From contig NZ_JAIEUJ010000001.1 in the NCBI RefSeq assembly GCF_019802285.1, forward strand, positions 558,001 through 622,000: a DNA stretch of 64,000 nucleotides, read 5' to 3'. The DNA comes from Novilysobacter antarcticus (lineage in GTDB: Bacteria; Pseudomonadota; Gammaproteobacteria; Xanthomonadales; Xanthomonadaceae). The translations under genes were made by a program, and so were the position numbers. Below, in pieces: positions 28,642 through 37,346 of the stretch; the first letter of the stretch is position 1; each line of letters opens with the position of its first letter. Below the pieces are notes generated by a model. That model saw nothing but the letters and a program-made list of their open reading frames with translations. It was not told where the DNA came from and searched no databases.

Positions 28642-30201
28642 GTGAGCAATGCCGCCAACCCGTTTGCCGTCCGCCAGCCCGTCTCCATCCGGCAGGAGGA
28701 CTTCATCCAGTCCGTTGCCGATGCGCTGCAGTACATCTCGTACTACCACCCGGTGGACTACATCAAGAGCCTCGCGGCGGCCTACGAGCGCGAAGAAAGC
28801 GCCGCGGCCAAGGACGCGATCGCGCAGATCCTGATCAACTCGCGCATGTGCGCCGAAGGCCACCGGCCGATCTGCCAGGACACCGGTATTGTCACCGTGT
28901 TTCTGGAAATCGGCATGGACGTGCGCTGGGACGACGCCACCATGGGCGTGGAAGACATGGTCCACGAGGGCGTGCGTCGCGCCTACGCGCATCCCGACAA
29001 CAAGTTGCGCGCGAGCGTGCTGGCCGATCCGGCCGGCAAGCGCATCAACACCAGGGACAACACGCCCGGCGTGGTCAACGTCAAGGTCGTGCCCGGCAAT
29101 ACGGTCGATGTAATCGTCGCGGCCAAGGGCGGCGGCTCTGAGGCCAAGGCCAAATTCGCGATGCTCAACCCGTCCGACTCGGTGGTCGACTGGGTGATGA
29201 AGACCGTGCCGACCATGGGTGCGGGCTGGTGCCCGCCCGGGATGTTGGGAATCGGTATCGGCGGCACCGCGGAGAAGGCGATGCTGCTGGCGAAGGAATC
29301 GCTGATGGAACCGATCGACATCACCGAGCTGAAGGCACGCGGCGCGTCCAGCCGGGCTGAAGAACTGCGGATCGAGCTGTTCGACAAGGTCAACGGTTTG
29401 GGCATCGGCGCCCAGGGCCTGGGCGGCCTGACCACCGTGCTGGACGTCAAGGTCAAGGATTTCCCGACCCACGCGGCCAACCTGCCGGTGGCGCTGATTC
29501 CCAACTGCGCCGCGACCCGACACGCCCACTTCACCCTGGACGGCAGCGGCCCGGTGATGCTCGACCCGCCGTCACTGGAGGACTGGCCCCAGCTCACCTA
29601 CGACGCATCCAAGGGCCGCCGGGTGGACCTGGACACGGTCACTGCCGAGGACGTGGCCAGCTGGCAGCCCGGCGAGACCATCCTTCTCAACGGCAAGCTG
29701 CTGACGGGCCGCGATGCCGCTCACAAGCGCATCGTCGGCATGCTGGATGCCGGCGAGCCGCTGCCGGTGGACTTCAAGGGCCGCTTCATCTACTACGTCG
29801 GCCCGGTCGATCCGGTCCGCGATGAGGTGGTTGGACCGGCCGGTCCCACCACCGCGACGCGCATGGACAAGTTCACCGAGCAGGTGCTCAGCCAGACCGG
29901 CCTGCTGGGCATGGTCGGCAAGGCGGAGCGGGGCAGCGAGGCGATCGAATCGATTCGCCGCCACAAGTCCGTCTACCTGATGGCCGTGGGCGGCGCGGCG
30001 TATCTGGTCTCCAAGGCGATCAAGGCCGCCCGCGTGGTCGCGTTCGAGGACCTGGGGATGGAGGCGATCTACGAGTTCACCGTCCAGGACATGCCGGTCA
30101 CGGTGGCCGTGGATTCCACCGGCGAGTCGGTCCACGTCACCGGTCCGCGCGAGTGGCAGGCGCGCATTGGCACGATCCCGCTGCTGCTGGCGGAGGTCTG
30201 A
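28642..30201 (+). CDS. Class I (iron-sulfur) fumarate hydratase
   Basis: 519 residues from a GTG; upstream in-frame sequence is unlike the family. The enzyme interconverts fumarate and malate in the TCA cycle with an oxygen-sensitive 4Fe-4S cluster. Three cysteines in family motifs are visible: ICQDTGIV, AGWCPPGMLGIGIGGTAEKA and NCAATRHAHF. Both the alpha-like and beta-like parts are fused, as in FumA/FumB of E. coli, so it is full length. It is convergent with the patatin gene, four bases apart, with no terminator visible between them. Confidence 0.93.
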   Translation: MSNAANPFAVRQPVSIRQEDFIQSVADALQYISYYHPVDYIKSLAAAYEREESAAAKDAIAQILINSRMCAEGHRPICQDTGIVTVFLEIGMDVRWDDATMGVEDMVHEGVRRAYAHPDNKLRASVLADPAGKRINTRDNTPGVVNVKVVPGNTVDVIVAAKGGGSEAKAKFAMLNPSDSVVDWVMKTVPTMGAGWCPPGMLGIGIGGTAEKAMLLAKESLMEPIDITELKARGASSRAEELRIELFDKVNGLGIGAQGLGGLTTVLDVKVKDFPTHAANLPVALIPNCAATRHAHFTLDGSGPVMLDPPSLEDWPQLTYDASKGRRVDLDTVTAEDVASWQPGETILLNGKLLTGRDAAHKRIVGMLDAGEPLPVDFKGRFIYYVGPVDPVRDEVVGPAGPTTATRMDKFTEQVLSQTGLLGMVGKAERGSEAIESIRRHKSVYLMAVGGAAYLVSKAIKAARVVAFEDLGMEAIYEFTVQDMPVTVAVDSTGESVHVTGPREWQARIGTIPLLLAEV

Positions 30202-30205
30202 TCGC

Positions 30206-31162
30206 TCAAAGATGGCTGATCAGCGTTCGCAACATCTTCCCGGTTGCGGGCTCGGCCAGGTACGCGCTGGCCATCGCGTCCAGCGCGGCCAGATTGGTCG
30301 CGCTGACATCATCCAGGTCATCCAGCCCGACCCGCAGCTCGGCCTGCATCCGGTGGTAGCCCTGACCGACGATCTGACGGGCGATGTAGTCCACCGAGTC
30401 GGTATTGCCGTCAAACAGCACGTCGATGATCGGGATTGCCCACTCCAGCGCACCCCATTCGCGTGCCTGCCTCAGCGAAATCGGCCGATTGCGTTGACCG
30501 CTGCCTACTGACAGCACGGTCAGCTGCTGGCAGTGTTGGACCTGCGCGTCGTGTCGTATTGCCTCGGCGATGGCGCACGCGGTGGGGTTGTTGGCAACCA
30601 CGCCGCCATCAATGAGCGAGCATGGCTGTCCCTCCACGACCAATGGGTGGGCCGGGAAATAGGTCGGCGCTGCGGTCGAGGCGCGACACACCTCCCAAAC
30701 CAGGAGGTCCTGGTGCTCGGCCTTGAAGCTCTTGAAGATCACCGGCTGGCGGGAAAGGGTGTCGTAGCTGGTGATGACCACCGGCATTTGCAGCTCGCCC
30801 AGGGTCAGTTTTCCAAACACCTCCCGCAATACGGATTCCAGGCCCTTGCCGTCGTATTTCGGCGCGGATGGGCCATCCCGAAAAAGGCGCCCCGCCCGCG
30901 ACCACAGACGGTTGGCCATGCCGGGAAAGATGACCTGCCCGCGCTCGCGATACAGCCCGGCCATCTGCGCCGGTGCCAGGCCCATCCCAAGGCCGCAGGC
31001 GATCACCGCGCCGGTGGAACTGCCGGCAACCAGGTCGAAGCTTTTCTGCAGGCCCGGCCGCCCGGCTTCGGCAAGCGCGTCGGCTACGCCTTGCAACCAG
31101 GTACAGGTGACCAGACCACGTATGCCGCCGCCATCAATGGACAGAACTCGTCGCGCTTTCAT
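30206..31162 (-). CDS. Patatin-like phospholipase
   Basis: 318 residues. The oxyanion loop DGGGIRG, the nucleophile elbow GSSTG (about residues 49-53) and the dyad aspartate in LIDGGVVANNPT form a complete patatin Ser-Asp dyad. The enzyme should hydrolyse acyl chains from phospholipids or related lipids. There is no signal peptide, so it is probably cytosolic or injected. The CBASS effector CapV is also a patatin, but no cyclase gene is nearby, so a housekeeping or virulence lipase is more likely. It is the last gene of a five-gene co-directional lipid cluster. Confidence 0.92.
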   Translation of the reverse strand: MKARRVLSIDGGGIRGLVTCTWLQGVADALAEAGRPGLQKSFDLVAGSSTGAVIACGLGMGLAPAQMAGLYRERGQVIFPGMANRLWSRAGRLFRDGPSAPKYDGKGLESVLREVFGKLTLGELQMPVVITSYDTLSRQPVIFKSFKAEHQDLLVWEVCRASTAAPTYFPAHPLVVEGQPCSLIDGGVVANNPTACAIAEAIRHDAQVQHCQQLTVLSVGSGQRNRPISLRQAREWGALEWAIPIIDVLFDGNTDSVDYIARQIVGQGYHRMQAELRVGLDDLDDVSATNLAALDAMASAYLAEPATGKMLRTLISHL

Positions 31163-31253
31163 GATTGCCGCCTCCGGTGGAGTTGATCCACGTTAAGCGG
31201 AGGCCGGCGCACGGAGTGCGACGGCGGGGCGGATCGACACAACTACGCGTGTG

Positions 31254-32456
31254 TCAGAACCACTCCAGCAGCGAGATGCCCAGACCGACCTGTGTGGAGC
31301 GGTGGTTGTAGTCGATCAGGCTCTCACCATAGCCGTCGAACACCTGCACATGTCCGCGCAAGGTACGGGTCAGCGGAAATCCCCAGTCGAACTGCAGGGC
31401 GCCGCGCGATTCGCTTCCGGTACGCAACGAGTGCCGTGCCATCAGTGCAAATTCGTGACCGTCGCGGACGTGTACCAGCGTCGCATCGGCACGGCCCATG
31501 TAGTTCTCGATGCCCGGGTTGTCATCATCGCTGCCTTCCGACAGCCGCCACCACGGGCGCACCATCAGCGCCCAGTCTTCGCGATCCATGCCGATGTTCA
31601 CCATCACCCGGTTCCAGCTGCGCGAGAGCGGATCGGCACGGCCGTTGGACTGGTGGTTGACCCCAACACCGAGCATCCGTCCGCGCCAGCCGCCCGGCAG
31701 TCCGTAATTGTTGCGGAAGACCAGCATGACCTCCGGTTCGTAGTTGGACTCGCGGAACGGGCGTGAATCCTCGCCCTGATAGACCTGCCAGTGCGAGGTC
31801 TGGGTGTATGCCATCCAGAGGTCGCCGTTGCTGCCGATCAGGTTCTCCAACGCCTTGGTCTTGAAGCTGACCTGGAACTTCGCCTCGACGCTTTTCAGCG
31901 AGACCGGCTGCGCGGGAATGTTGGGATCGGAGCTGGTGGGGTTCTTGTTGGGACTGCTGTTCCAGACCGCGGGCAGCAGGTAGACCGGCTTGTAGGCGCG
32001 CAGATTGAAAACGCCCAGCTTGGAATCGCGTGCCAGCTCCCAGCGGCTGTCCAGCAATCCTCCCTTGCCTGCGTTGGCAATGCGCTCAACCAGTGCGTCG
32101 TCACCCGTATCGGTGCTGAAGAGGTTGCCGGCCACCAGACGGGCCCGGGCGGCAGCAGGGCTGGCTTCGCCCTGCTGAATCTCGCGGTTCGCCTGGCTGG
32201 CGCGCGCTTCGCGGGCGCGGTCGGCCTCGCTGTCCGCGCGCGCGGTATCGCTCGGGCGGCGGGCGAATACATTGTCGTAGCAGGCGAGTCTTTCGACATC
32301 CACGCCGAGCGCTGCGCACGCCTCCGGGGTCGCCGGGACTTCTGGCGACATCAGGTCCTGGGCGGACAGCGGAGCCGCGAGGGCGAAGGACGCCAGTGCA
32401 AGAAGGGGAAGCGAGGCGGGGTGGAAGACGGCTGGTGGCTTCACGGTTGTGCTCAT
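31254..32456 (-). CDS. pldA: Outer-membrane phospholipase A (PldA/OMPLA)
   Basis: 400 residues with an N-terminal signal peptide (LPLLALASFALAAPLSAQ). The mature part has an extra Ala/Arg-rich segment before the barrel. The OMPLA motifs YTQTSHWQVY, SRPFRESNYEPE and GVNHQSNGRADPLSRSWNR carry the catalytic His, Ser and Asn. The protein ends in Phe, as barrel proteins assembled by BAM usually do. OMPLA removes phospholipids that reach the outer leaflet when the envelope is stressed, after calcium-dependent dimerisation. It starts five bases after the mechanosensitive channel gene, so the two are surely co-transcribed. Confidence 0.93.
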   Translation of the reverse strand: MSTTVKPPAVFHPASLPLLALASFALAAPLSAQDLMSPEVPATPEACAALGVDVERLACYDNVFARRPSDTARADSEADRAREARASQANREIQQGEASPAAARARLVAGNLFSTDTGDDALVERIANAGKGGLLDSRWELARDSKLGVFNLRAYKPVYLLPAVWNSSPNKNPTSSDPNIPAQPVSLKSVEAKFQVSFKTKALENLIGSNGDLWMAYTQTSHWQVYQGEDSRPFRESNYEPEVMLVFRNNYGLPGGWRGRMLGVGVNHQSNGRADPLSRSWNRVMVNIGMDREDWALMVRPWWRLSEGSDDDNPGIENYMGRADATLVHVRDGHEFALMARHSLRTGSESRGALQFDWGFPLTRTLRGHVQVFDGYGESLIDYNHRSTQVGLGISLLEWF

Positions 32457-32461
32457 GGATT

Positions 32462-33835
32462 TCAGGATTCGGGTGACATCAGGTCGTCGGGAGAGTGTGC
32501 GCGTTGCTCGACCGCAAGCTGATCGTCGATGTCGCGGTTGATGGAAGTGTCCTGGGGCGCCGTATCGGGACTCTCGTCCAGGGCCACGGCTTCGGCCGCA
32601 GTGGGCTTGGCGGCGGCCGCGGAGGCGTCGGGACCGGGCATCGGCACGACGTGCTGGATCGAGCGGGGCGGCTGGATGCCGGCCAGGAAGAGGCCATTGC
32701 GTACCGCACGGATTGCCGCGCTGCGAACACCGCCGAGGTCGTTCTGGCGCTGGTCGATCCAGCCAAAAAACTGGATGCGAATCTCGTTGCCATCGTAGCT
32801 GTTGATGATCGAGGACGGTCGCGGATCGGCCAGCACGCCGTCGATGCCGGCGATGCGCTCCAGACCCACCTCCTGCGCGGTGCCCATCGATGCCGCGCCA
32901 TCCACCGGAATCACGAAATCAAACCGTCTCCGCGGGTTGCTGCTGAAGTTGAGCACCACCGACTTGAACACCAGCGCGTTGGGCAGGCTGAGCCGGTTCC
33001 CCTCCATGGTCATCAGGATCGTTGCGCGCGAGGTGAGTGCCACCACCTTGCCTTCGTAGGACTCAATGCGCAGCTTGTCTCCTGGTGAGAACGGGCGTCT
33101 CAGTCCCAGCAGGATGCCGGCGACGTAATTCTCGGCGATGTCCTTGAACGCGAACCCGAGCACAAGCCCGATCACTCCGGCCGAGCCGAGCACCGCGCCG
33201 AGCAGCGACGTCGCTCCCAGCAGGTTCAGCGCGGACAGGATGCCGACGATCAACACAAGCCATTGGACGAGGTTGCGCGCCAGTCCGTTAATATAGGGAT
33301 TGCTCGTGCGCAACTTGTGCTGGCCGATGCGTCGGCCGAGCCAGCGCCCCAGCCACCAGGACGCGATAACCATCGCTACGGCAACGATCAGCAACGGCAG
33401 CGCTGCCAGCAGTCGGAATACCTTGTCTGTCGCGATTGCGGTCGCGGCGTCCAGCCGGTCGATCAGGTGCGTGGTGAGCGTCACCTGGTTTTCCACCGCG
33501 CTGATGCCGGGATGCTGGCTGGCAATCTGCTCGGCCAGCGCGCGGTCCTCGACCTCCAGCACGCTGCCCTCCAAACGGGCAACCCCACCGGTGACCGTGA
33601 CGTTGATCGCATCCATACCGTCGGCTTTCTGCAATCGCCGGGCGACCTGCAGGGTGAGGACGTCATCGTCCAGCACTGGCGATGCTTCCGCGTCTAACCC
33701 GGCGGCCTGTGCAGGCCCGGGTGTGGTCGCGACGCTCGCAGCCGAGTCCTGGGCGATAACGCCGAAAGCGGACCACAGCAGGACCGCGCCGAGACCTGGC
33801 GCGAGCAGCGCGCGCAACAATCTGGACATCACCAT
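32462..33835 (-). CDS. MscS-type mechanosensitive channel with an N-terminal BON domain
   Basis: 457 residues from the ATG opening a signal-like helix (LLRALLAPGLGAVLLWSAFG); an ATG two codons later and a more distal one inside the PLD gene are alternatives. A BON domain follows (VTVTGGVARLEGSVLEVEDRA), then three membrane helices and the MscS core (GLVLGFAFKDIAENYVAGIL and an RPFSPGD linker). MscS channels open on membrane tension to vent solutes after hypo-osmotic shock. BON domains bind membranes or proteins on the periplasmic side, so the fusion probably tethers or gates the channel. The C-terminus is acidic and disordered. Confidence 0.9.
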   Translation of the reverse strand: MVMSRLLRALLAPGLGAVLLWSAFGVIAQDSAASVATTPGPAQAAGLDAEASPVLDDDVLTLQVARRLQKADGMDAINVTVTGGVARLEGSVLEVEDRALAEQIASQHPGISAVENQVTLTTHLIDRLDAATAIATDKVFRLLAALPLLIVAVAMVIASWWLGRWLGRRIGQHKLRTSNPYINGLARNLVQWLVLIVGILSALNLLGATSLLGAVLGSAGVIGLVLGFAFKDIAENYVAGILLGLRRPFSPGDKLRIESYEGKVVALTSRATILMTMEGNRLSLPNALVFKSVVLNFSSNPRRRFDFVIPVDGAASMGTAQEVGLERIAGIDGVLADPRPSSIINSYDGNEIRIQFFGWIDQRQNDLGGVRSAAIRAVRNGLFLAGIQPPRSIQHVVPMPGPDASAAAAKPTAAEAVALDESPDTAPQDTSINRDIDDQLAVEQRAHSPDDLMSPES

Positions 33836-33849
33836 TTCGGCGGGTCGGC

Positions 33850-35139
33850 TCAAAGTTGGGACTTGAAGGGCAGGGTAAAGCGCTCGGCCATCTTCTCCCG
33901 CCACGGCCGGTTGATCCACATCTCATGGGTGTAGCGCTTGGCAGACTCCAGGTCGTGCTCGAATACCGCGGTCATCGCCTCCGCGAACGCGGCGTCGTAG
34001 ATGTTCAGGCTGGCCTCGTCATTGAGCCGGAAGGAGCGGATGTCGAAGTTGGTGGAGCCAACCGAGGTCATGTTGCCGTCCACCACCAGCAGTTTGGTGT
34101 GCATCATGGTCGGCTGGTATTCGTGGATCTCGATACCGTTGCGCAGCAGCGCACCCCAGGTGGAGCGCGACGAGATCTTCACCGAGGTCGAATCGATGTG
34201 CGGTCCCGGCAGGAGCACGCGGATACGCACGCCGCGTTCCCGCGCGGCCAGAAGGGCGTCGACGATCAGCTCGTCGGGCACGAAGTACGCTGCCGCCAGA
34301 TCAATGGACCTCTGCGCTGCGGCGATCGACATCAGGTACATCAGATGCATGCTCTCGCTGCCGCCCGCGGGCGAGGCGATGATCATGTGCGCGTCCATCT
34401 CCCCGACGGGTTCGATCCGGGGGAAATAGGTGGGGCCGCTGAGGACCACGCCGGTTGTCTTGATCCAGTTGTCATTGAAGGCGGCCTGGACCTGGGCCAC
34501 GGCTGGACCCTCGATACGGAAATGCATGTCGCGCCAGTGATCGGGATCCTCAGCCTTGCCTTCCCATTGGTCGGCGATGCCGACGCCGCCGGTGAAGCCG
34601 ACGCGGCCGTCGATCACCAGCAGCTTGCGGTGGGTTCGGTTGTTCATCCGGGTGAGGCTGTACCACTTCAGCGGACGGTAGCGCTGCACCTCAACCCCGG
34701 CGTCCTCCATGGACTTGAGCAGTGCCTCGTCCATTTTCAGGCTGCCAACCCAGTCGATGGTCACATGCACCGGCAGTCCTGCGCGCGCGCGCTCGGACAG
34801 CGCATCGCTGAACTCGCGTCCTATGTCCCCGGACCAGTAAATATAGGTCTCGAAGGTGATTGAGGTGCGTGCGGACCGGATTGCTTCCAGCATCGCTGGA
34901 AAGATTTCCCGCCCATTGTTGAACGCTTCCACCCGGTTGCCTGAAAGGATCCCCGGCCCCAGCAAGACCGCCATCTCGCGCTCGTACTGCTCGTCGCCGA
35001 TCGCGTAGTGGTGGTTGATCCGTCGCTGAATCTGTTTCTCGGAAGTGGTGAAGTTCAGCCCGATCACGACCACGATGGCAGTGACAAGCACACTCAGCAC
35101 AACGACCCACGTCATATGTTTGCGGCTCCAGGACAGCAT
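33850..35139 (-). CDS. Phospholipase D family / cardiolipin synthase-type protein
   Basis: 429 residues with an N-terminal membrane helix. Two HKD motifs are intact: HRKLLVIDGRVGFTGG and HTKLLVVDGNMTSVGSTNFD. The layout matches ClsA/ClsB-type cardiolipin synthases, which join phosphatidyl groups to make cardiolipin, but other PLD-type phosphatidyltransferases look the same. The conserved VTIDWVG and GGVGIADQW stretches favour the synthase group. It lies directly upstream of the BON-MscS gene in the same direction. Confidence 0.87.
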   Translation of the reverse strand: MLSWSRKHMTWVVVLSVLVTAIVVVIGLNFTTSEKQIQRRINHHYAIGDEQYEREMAVLLGPGILSGNRVEAFNNGREIFPAMLEAIRSARTSITFETYIYWSGDIGREFSDALSERARAGLPVHVTIDWVGSLKMDEALLKSMEDAGVEVQRYRPLKWYSLTRMNNRTHRKLLVIDGRVGFTGGVGIADQWEGKAEDPDHWRDMHFRIEGPAVAQVQAAFNDNWIKTTGVVLSGPTYFPRIEPVGEMDAHMIIASPAGGSESMHLMYLMSIAAAQRSIDLAAAYFVPDELIVDALLAARERGVRIRVLLPGPHIDSTSVKISSRSTWGALLRNGIEIHEYQPTMMHTKLLVVDGNMTSVGSTNFDIRSFRLNDEASLNIYDAAFAEAMTAVFEHDLESAKRYTHEMWINRPWREKMAERFTLPFKSQL

Positions 35140-35221
35140 GGGGTTCCCCTATTTCCGCGGCCACTGTGAACAGGCGGTGCGTTGTGCGACGTGAAGATAG
35201 TGCGTGGCACGCGCAGGTGCC

Positions 35222-35707
35222 TCAGAAAAACCAGGCGGCGGCGAAGATGCCGAGCATGGCGAAGACCACGCCGATCTTCATCACCGTCCCCACCAGCATT
35301 CCCAGCCACGTACCAAAGCCAACCCGGGCTGCCCGCCCCAGATGGCGGTCATGCATCAGCTGCCCGATCAGCGCACCCAGGAACGGGCCTGCCAGCAAGC
35401 CGATCACACCAAAAAACAGACCGGCGACGGTGCCCACCACGGCGCCCACCAGGGCCATTCGGCTCGCCCCCACGCGCTTGGCCCCCATCGCGGTCGCCAA
35501 GAGATCGATGGCCACCGACAACACCGTCAGCAGCCCGAGCAGCAGCAGGATCCACGGCCCGACCTTCTCGAATCCGTTGGCCCATGCGGCCAGCAACATG
35601 CCGGAAAATATCAGCGGTATTCCCGGTAGTGCGGGCAGGATCGTGCCGGCCACACCCAACGCCACGAGCACGACGGCGATGACGTAGAAAAGCGCTTGGA
35701 GGTCCAA
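35222..35707 (-). CDS. DUF456 family membrane protein
   Basis: 161 residues, almost entirely hydrophobic, with glycine-rich helices (VALGVAGTILPALPGIPLIF and VVGTVAGLFFGVIGLLAG) typical of DUF456. The function of the family is unknown. It is the first gene of the lipid cluster, 82 bases before the PLD-family gene. A palindrome GATTGCAATC at 35732-35741 lies just upstream of its start. Confidence 0.88.
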   Translation of the reverse strand: MDLQALFYVIAVVLVALGVAGTILPALPGIPLIFSGMLLAAWANGFEKVGPWILLLLGLLTVLSVAIDLLATAMGAKRVGASRMALVGAVVGTVAGLFFGVIGLLAGPFLGALIGQLMHDRHLGRAARVGFGTWLGMLVGTVMKIGVVFAMLGIFAAAWFF

Positions 35708-35907
35708 ATCATCGGTCCGTCAGAAGGGATTGATTGCAATCTTGCGGTTCACGGGGTAGTTTCGGGCCGCTGTTTGTCAGGGTCATTGTGAATCACGGCC
35801 CGATGATGTGGTTCCCGGATCGCTCATCGTTGCACCTTGTTTCTTCCTTGCAACCAGCCTGGCGCAGCCGCGCCGGTTCAACTCAGAATGTTCCAAGGAG
35901 CTACAAG

Positions 35908-36117
35908 ATGTCCAACCGTGAAAACGGAACCGTAAAATGGTTCAACGATGCCAAGGGTTTTGGCTTCATCAGCCGTGAAAATGGCGAAGACGTGTTCGTC
36001 CACTTCCGCGCCATCGAGTCCGACGGCTTCAAGAGCCTGCAGGAAGGCCAAGCGGTGTCCTTCGTGGTCACGCAGGGCCAGAAGGGTCTGCAGGCCGACC
36101 AGGTCCGCCCCGAGTAA
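35908..36117 (+). CDS. Cold-shock protein (CspA family)
   Basis: 69 residues, one cold-shock domain. The RNA-binding motifs [16 protein letters not shown] (RNP1) and DVFVHFRAI (RNP2) are intact. CspA-type proteins melt RNA structure at low temperature or regulate translation constitutively. AAGGAG lies before the ATG. The 200 bases upstream contain an inverted repeat GTTGCA/TGCAAC (about 35829-35854), and a long structured leader is usual for this family. A strong terminator follows. Confidence 0.96.
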   Translation: MSNRENGTVKWFNDAKGFGFISRENGEDVFVHFRAIESDGFKSLQEGQAVSFVVTQGQKGLQADQVRPE

Positions 36118-36130
36118 GGGACGGCACTGC

Positions 36131-36170
36131 GGCAACAAAAAACCCCGGCCAGTCCGGGGTTTTTGTTGCC
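36131..36170. terminator. Bidirectional terminator between the cold-shock and glycine-zipper genes
   Basis: A long perfect hairpin (GGCAACAAAAA plus ACCCCGG, mirrored on the right) has T tracts in both directions. It ends the cold-shock gene on the plus strand and the lipoprotein gene on the minus strand. Confidence 0.9.
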
Positions 36171-36209
36171 TGCGCAATGGAAGCCGCAGGCGATTCAGAT
36201 CAGGCTTGC

Positions 36210-36695
36210 TCAGCGAAGATGCGCCGCGCCGCCGTAGACGCGCACGTAGGAACCTTCGCGCATGCCATTGACGTTCTTCTGGTCCACCGACACGGTCCGG
36301 CCGTTGTCCATGCGGACGTGGACGCGGTAGATGTCGCCCTGCATGTTGTTCTGGATGGCGTTTCCGGCCAGAGCGCCGGCAGCTGCACCTGCGACCGTCG
36401 CCGTATTGCGCCTGCCCGTGCTCTTGCTGCTGCCCAGCTCACGCCCGGCTACCGCGCCCACCACGCCACCCAGGACAGCGCCGGTGGCGTTGGGAACATT
36501 GGAACCGGTGGAGCCCATGTGCTCGATTCGCACGATGGTGCCGCAATCCTGACAACTGGTTTGACTGCCGTAAGCGGGCTGGCTGGTATAGCCGCCGCCG
36601 GAGCCGTAGCTCGGTCCTGTCGCGCAACCGGCCATTGCAAGCGCGGCGGCGGCGACCAGGGCGGTGGTAATGGAGCGCTGTTTGATGATGTTCAT
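36210..36695 (-). CDS. Glycine-zipper 2TM lipoprotein (SlyB/PcP-like)
   Basis: 161 residues from the ATG preceded by GGAG. A lipoprotein signal ends at LAMAGC. The core is a glycine-zipper hairpin (GAVLGGVVGAVAGRELG and VAGAAAGALAGNAIQ), followed by a beta-rich C-terminus (IYRVHVRMDNGRTVSV). SlyB-type proteins sit in the outer membrane and stabilise it under stress. A Gly/Tyr/Ser-rich linker with a CQDC pair separates lipid anchor and zipper. It is a single gene. Confidence 0.88.
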   Translation of the reverse strand: MNIIKQRSITTALVAAAALAMAGCATGPSYGSGGGYTSQPAYGSQTSCQDCGTIVRIEHMGSTGSNVPNATGAVLGGVVGAVAGRELGSSKSTGRRNTATVAGAAAGALAGNAIQNNMQGDIYRVHVRMDNGRTVSVDQKNVNGMREGSYVRVYGGAAHLR

Positions 36696-36800
36696 GCGGT
36701 TCTCCGACCTTGGAATTGGGGTGGGCAACAAGCCACGTCGCCAACTTAGGACCGCGCGGATGAACGCAGGGTCAACCCCTGCTGACGCCTCCGGGTTCGA

Positions 36801-37265
36801 TCAGCGGAAGTCCTGATGACAGGCCTTGCAGTTCTCGCCGATCTTGTCGGCGGTGGCGACGAGCGTCTCGCAGTTCTCTGCCGGACTGGCCAGCGCGTCA
36901 TCCAGGGTAGCGCGCAGGTCCCCGGCATGGCCCGCGAAACGCGCATCATCGGCCAAGCCCGGGAAAGCCGGCTCAAGGTCGTTGCTGACCGCGCGCAGAG
37001 TCTGCAGGTGCGGCACGGAGTCGGACGGGTTGCAGCGGTTGGCCTTGATGTTGCCACCCAGCTGCGCCGCGTGGGCGGCCATCATGTGCATCGCGGCGCC
37101 GGGGAAGTGGTCCTGCCAGGTCTTGCGGCCTTCTATGGTGCGCAGCAGCATCACCGTCGCCAGCACGCCGATGGCCAGGCCGACCAGTATGAGGATGATG
37201 TATTTGGCGCCGTTTCCATGGGGTTTCTGGTCGCCGTACGGGGTCTCGGGCCGGGGGTTGTTCAT
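36801..37265 (-). CDS. Membrane-anchored cytochrome c'-like protein
   Basis: 154 residues from the second possible ATG, which starts with a short cytosolic segment followed by one membrane helix (YIILILVGLAIGVLATVMLL). The periplasmic part is helical with the haem-binding CKACHQ at the very C-terminus, the class II (cytochrome c') arrangement. The role may be gas binding (NO, CO) or electron transfer. Haem attachment would use the Ccm system encoded at the end of this window. It is divergent from tcdA. Confidence 0.82.
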   Translation of the reverse strand: MNNPRPETPYGDQKPHGNGAKYIILILVGLAIGVLATVMLLRTIEGRKTWQDHFPGAAMHMMAAHAAQLGGNIKANRCNPSDSVPHLQTLRAVSNDLEPAFPGLADDARFAGHAGDLRATLDDALASPAENCETLVATADKIGENCKACHQDFR

Positions 37266-37333
37266 GGGCTGGGTTCCTGATGATTGGTCGAACGATAGCA
37301 CGCAGGGTTCGGTCGCCCGTCGATGCCGGGCCC

Positions 37334-37346
37334 TACAATATCGCGA
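37334..37346 (+). promoter_or_regulatory. Candidate -10 giving a leaderless tcdA transcript
   Basis: TACAAT (five of six consensus bases) ends six bases before the A of the ATG, and no Shine-Dalgarno sequence intervenes. Transcription would start at the initiation codon itself. No clear -35 was found. Confidence 0.45.

Noticed and set aside
30206-31162. Patatin as a CBASS effector (CapV-like)
   Set aside because: No CD-NTase, Cap2/Cap3 or other defence gene is adjacent, and its neighbours are phospholipid enzymes.
35730-35743. FNR-like box TTGAT-TGCA-ATCTT upstream of DUF456 and the cold-shock gene
   Set aside because: Only one half is good, and its spacing fits neither a class II start for DUF456 (23 bases from the ATG) nor a visible -10 for the cold-shock gene.
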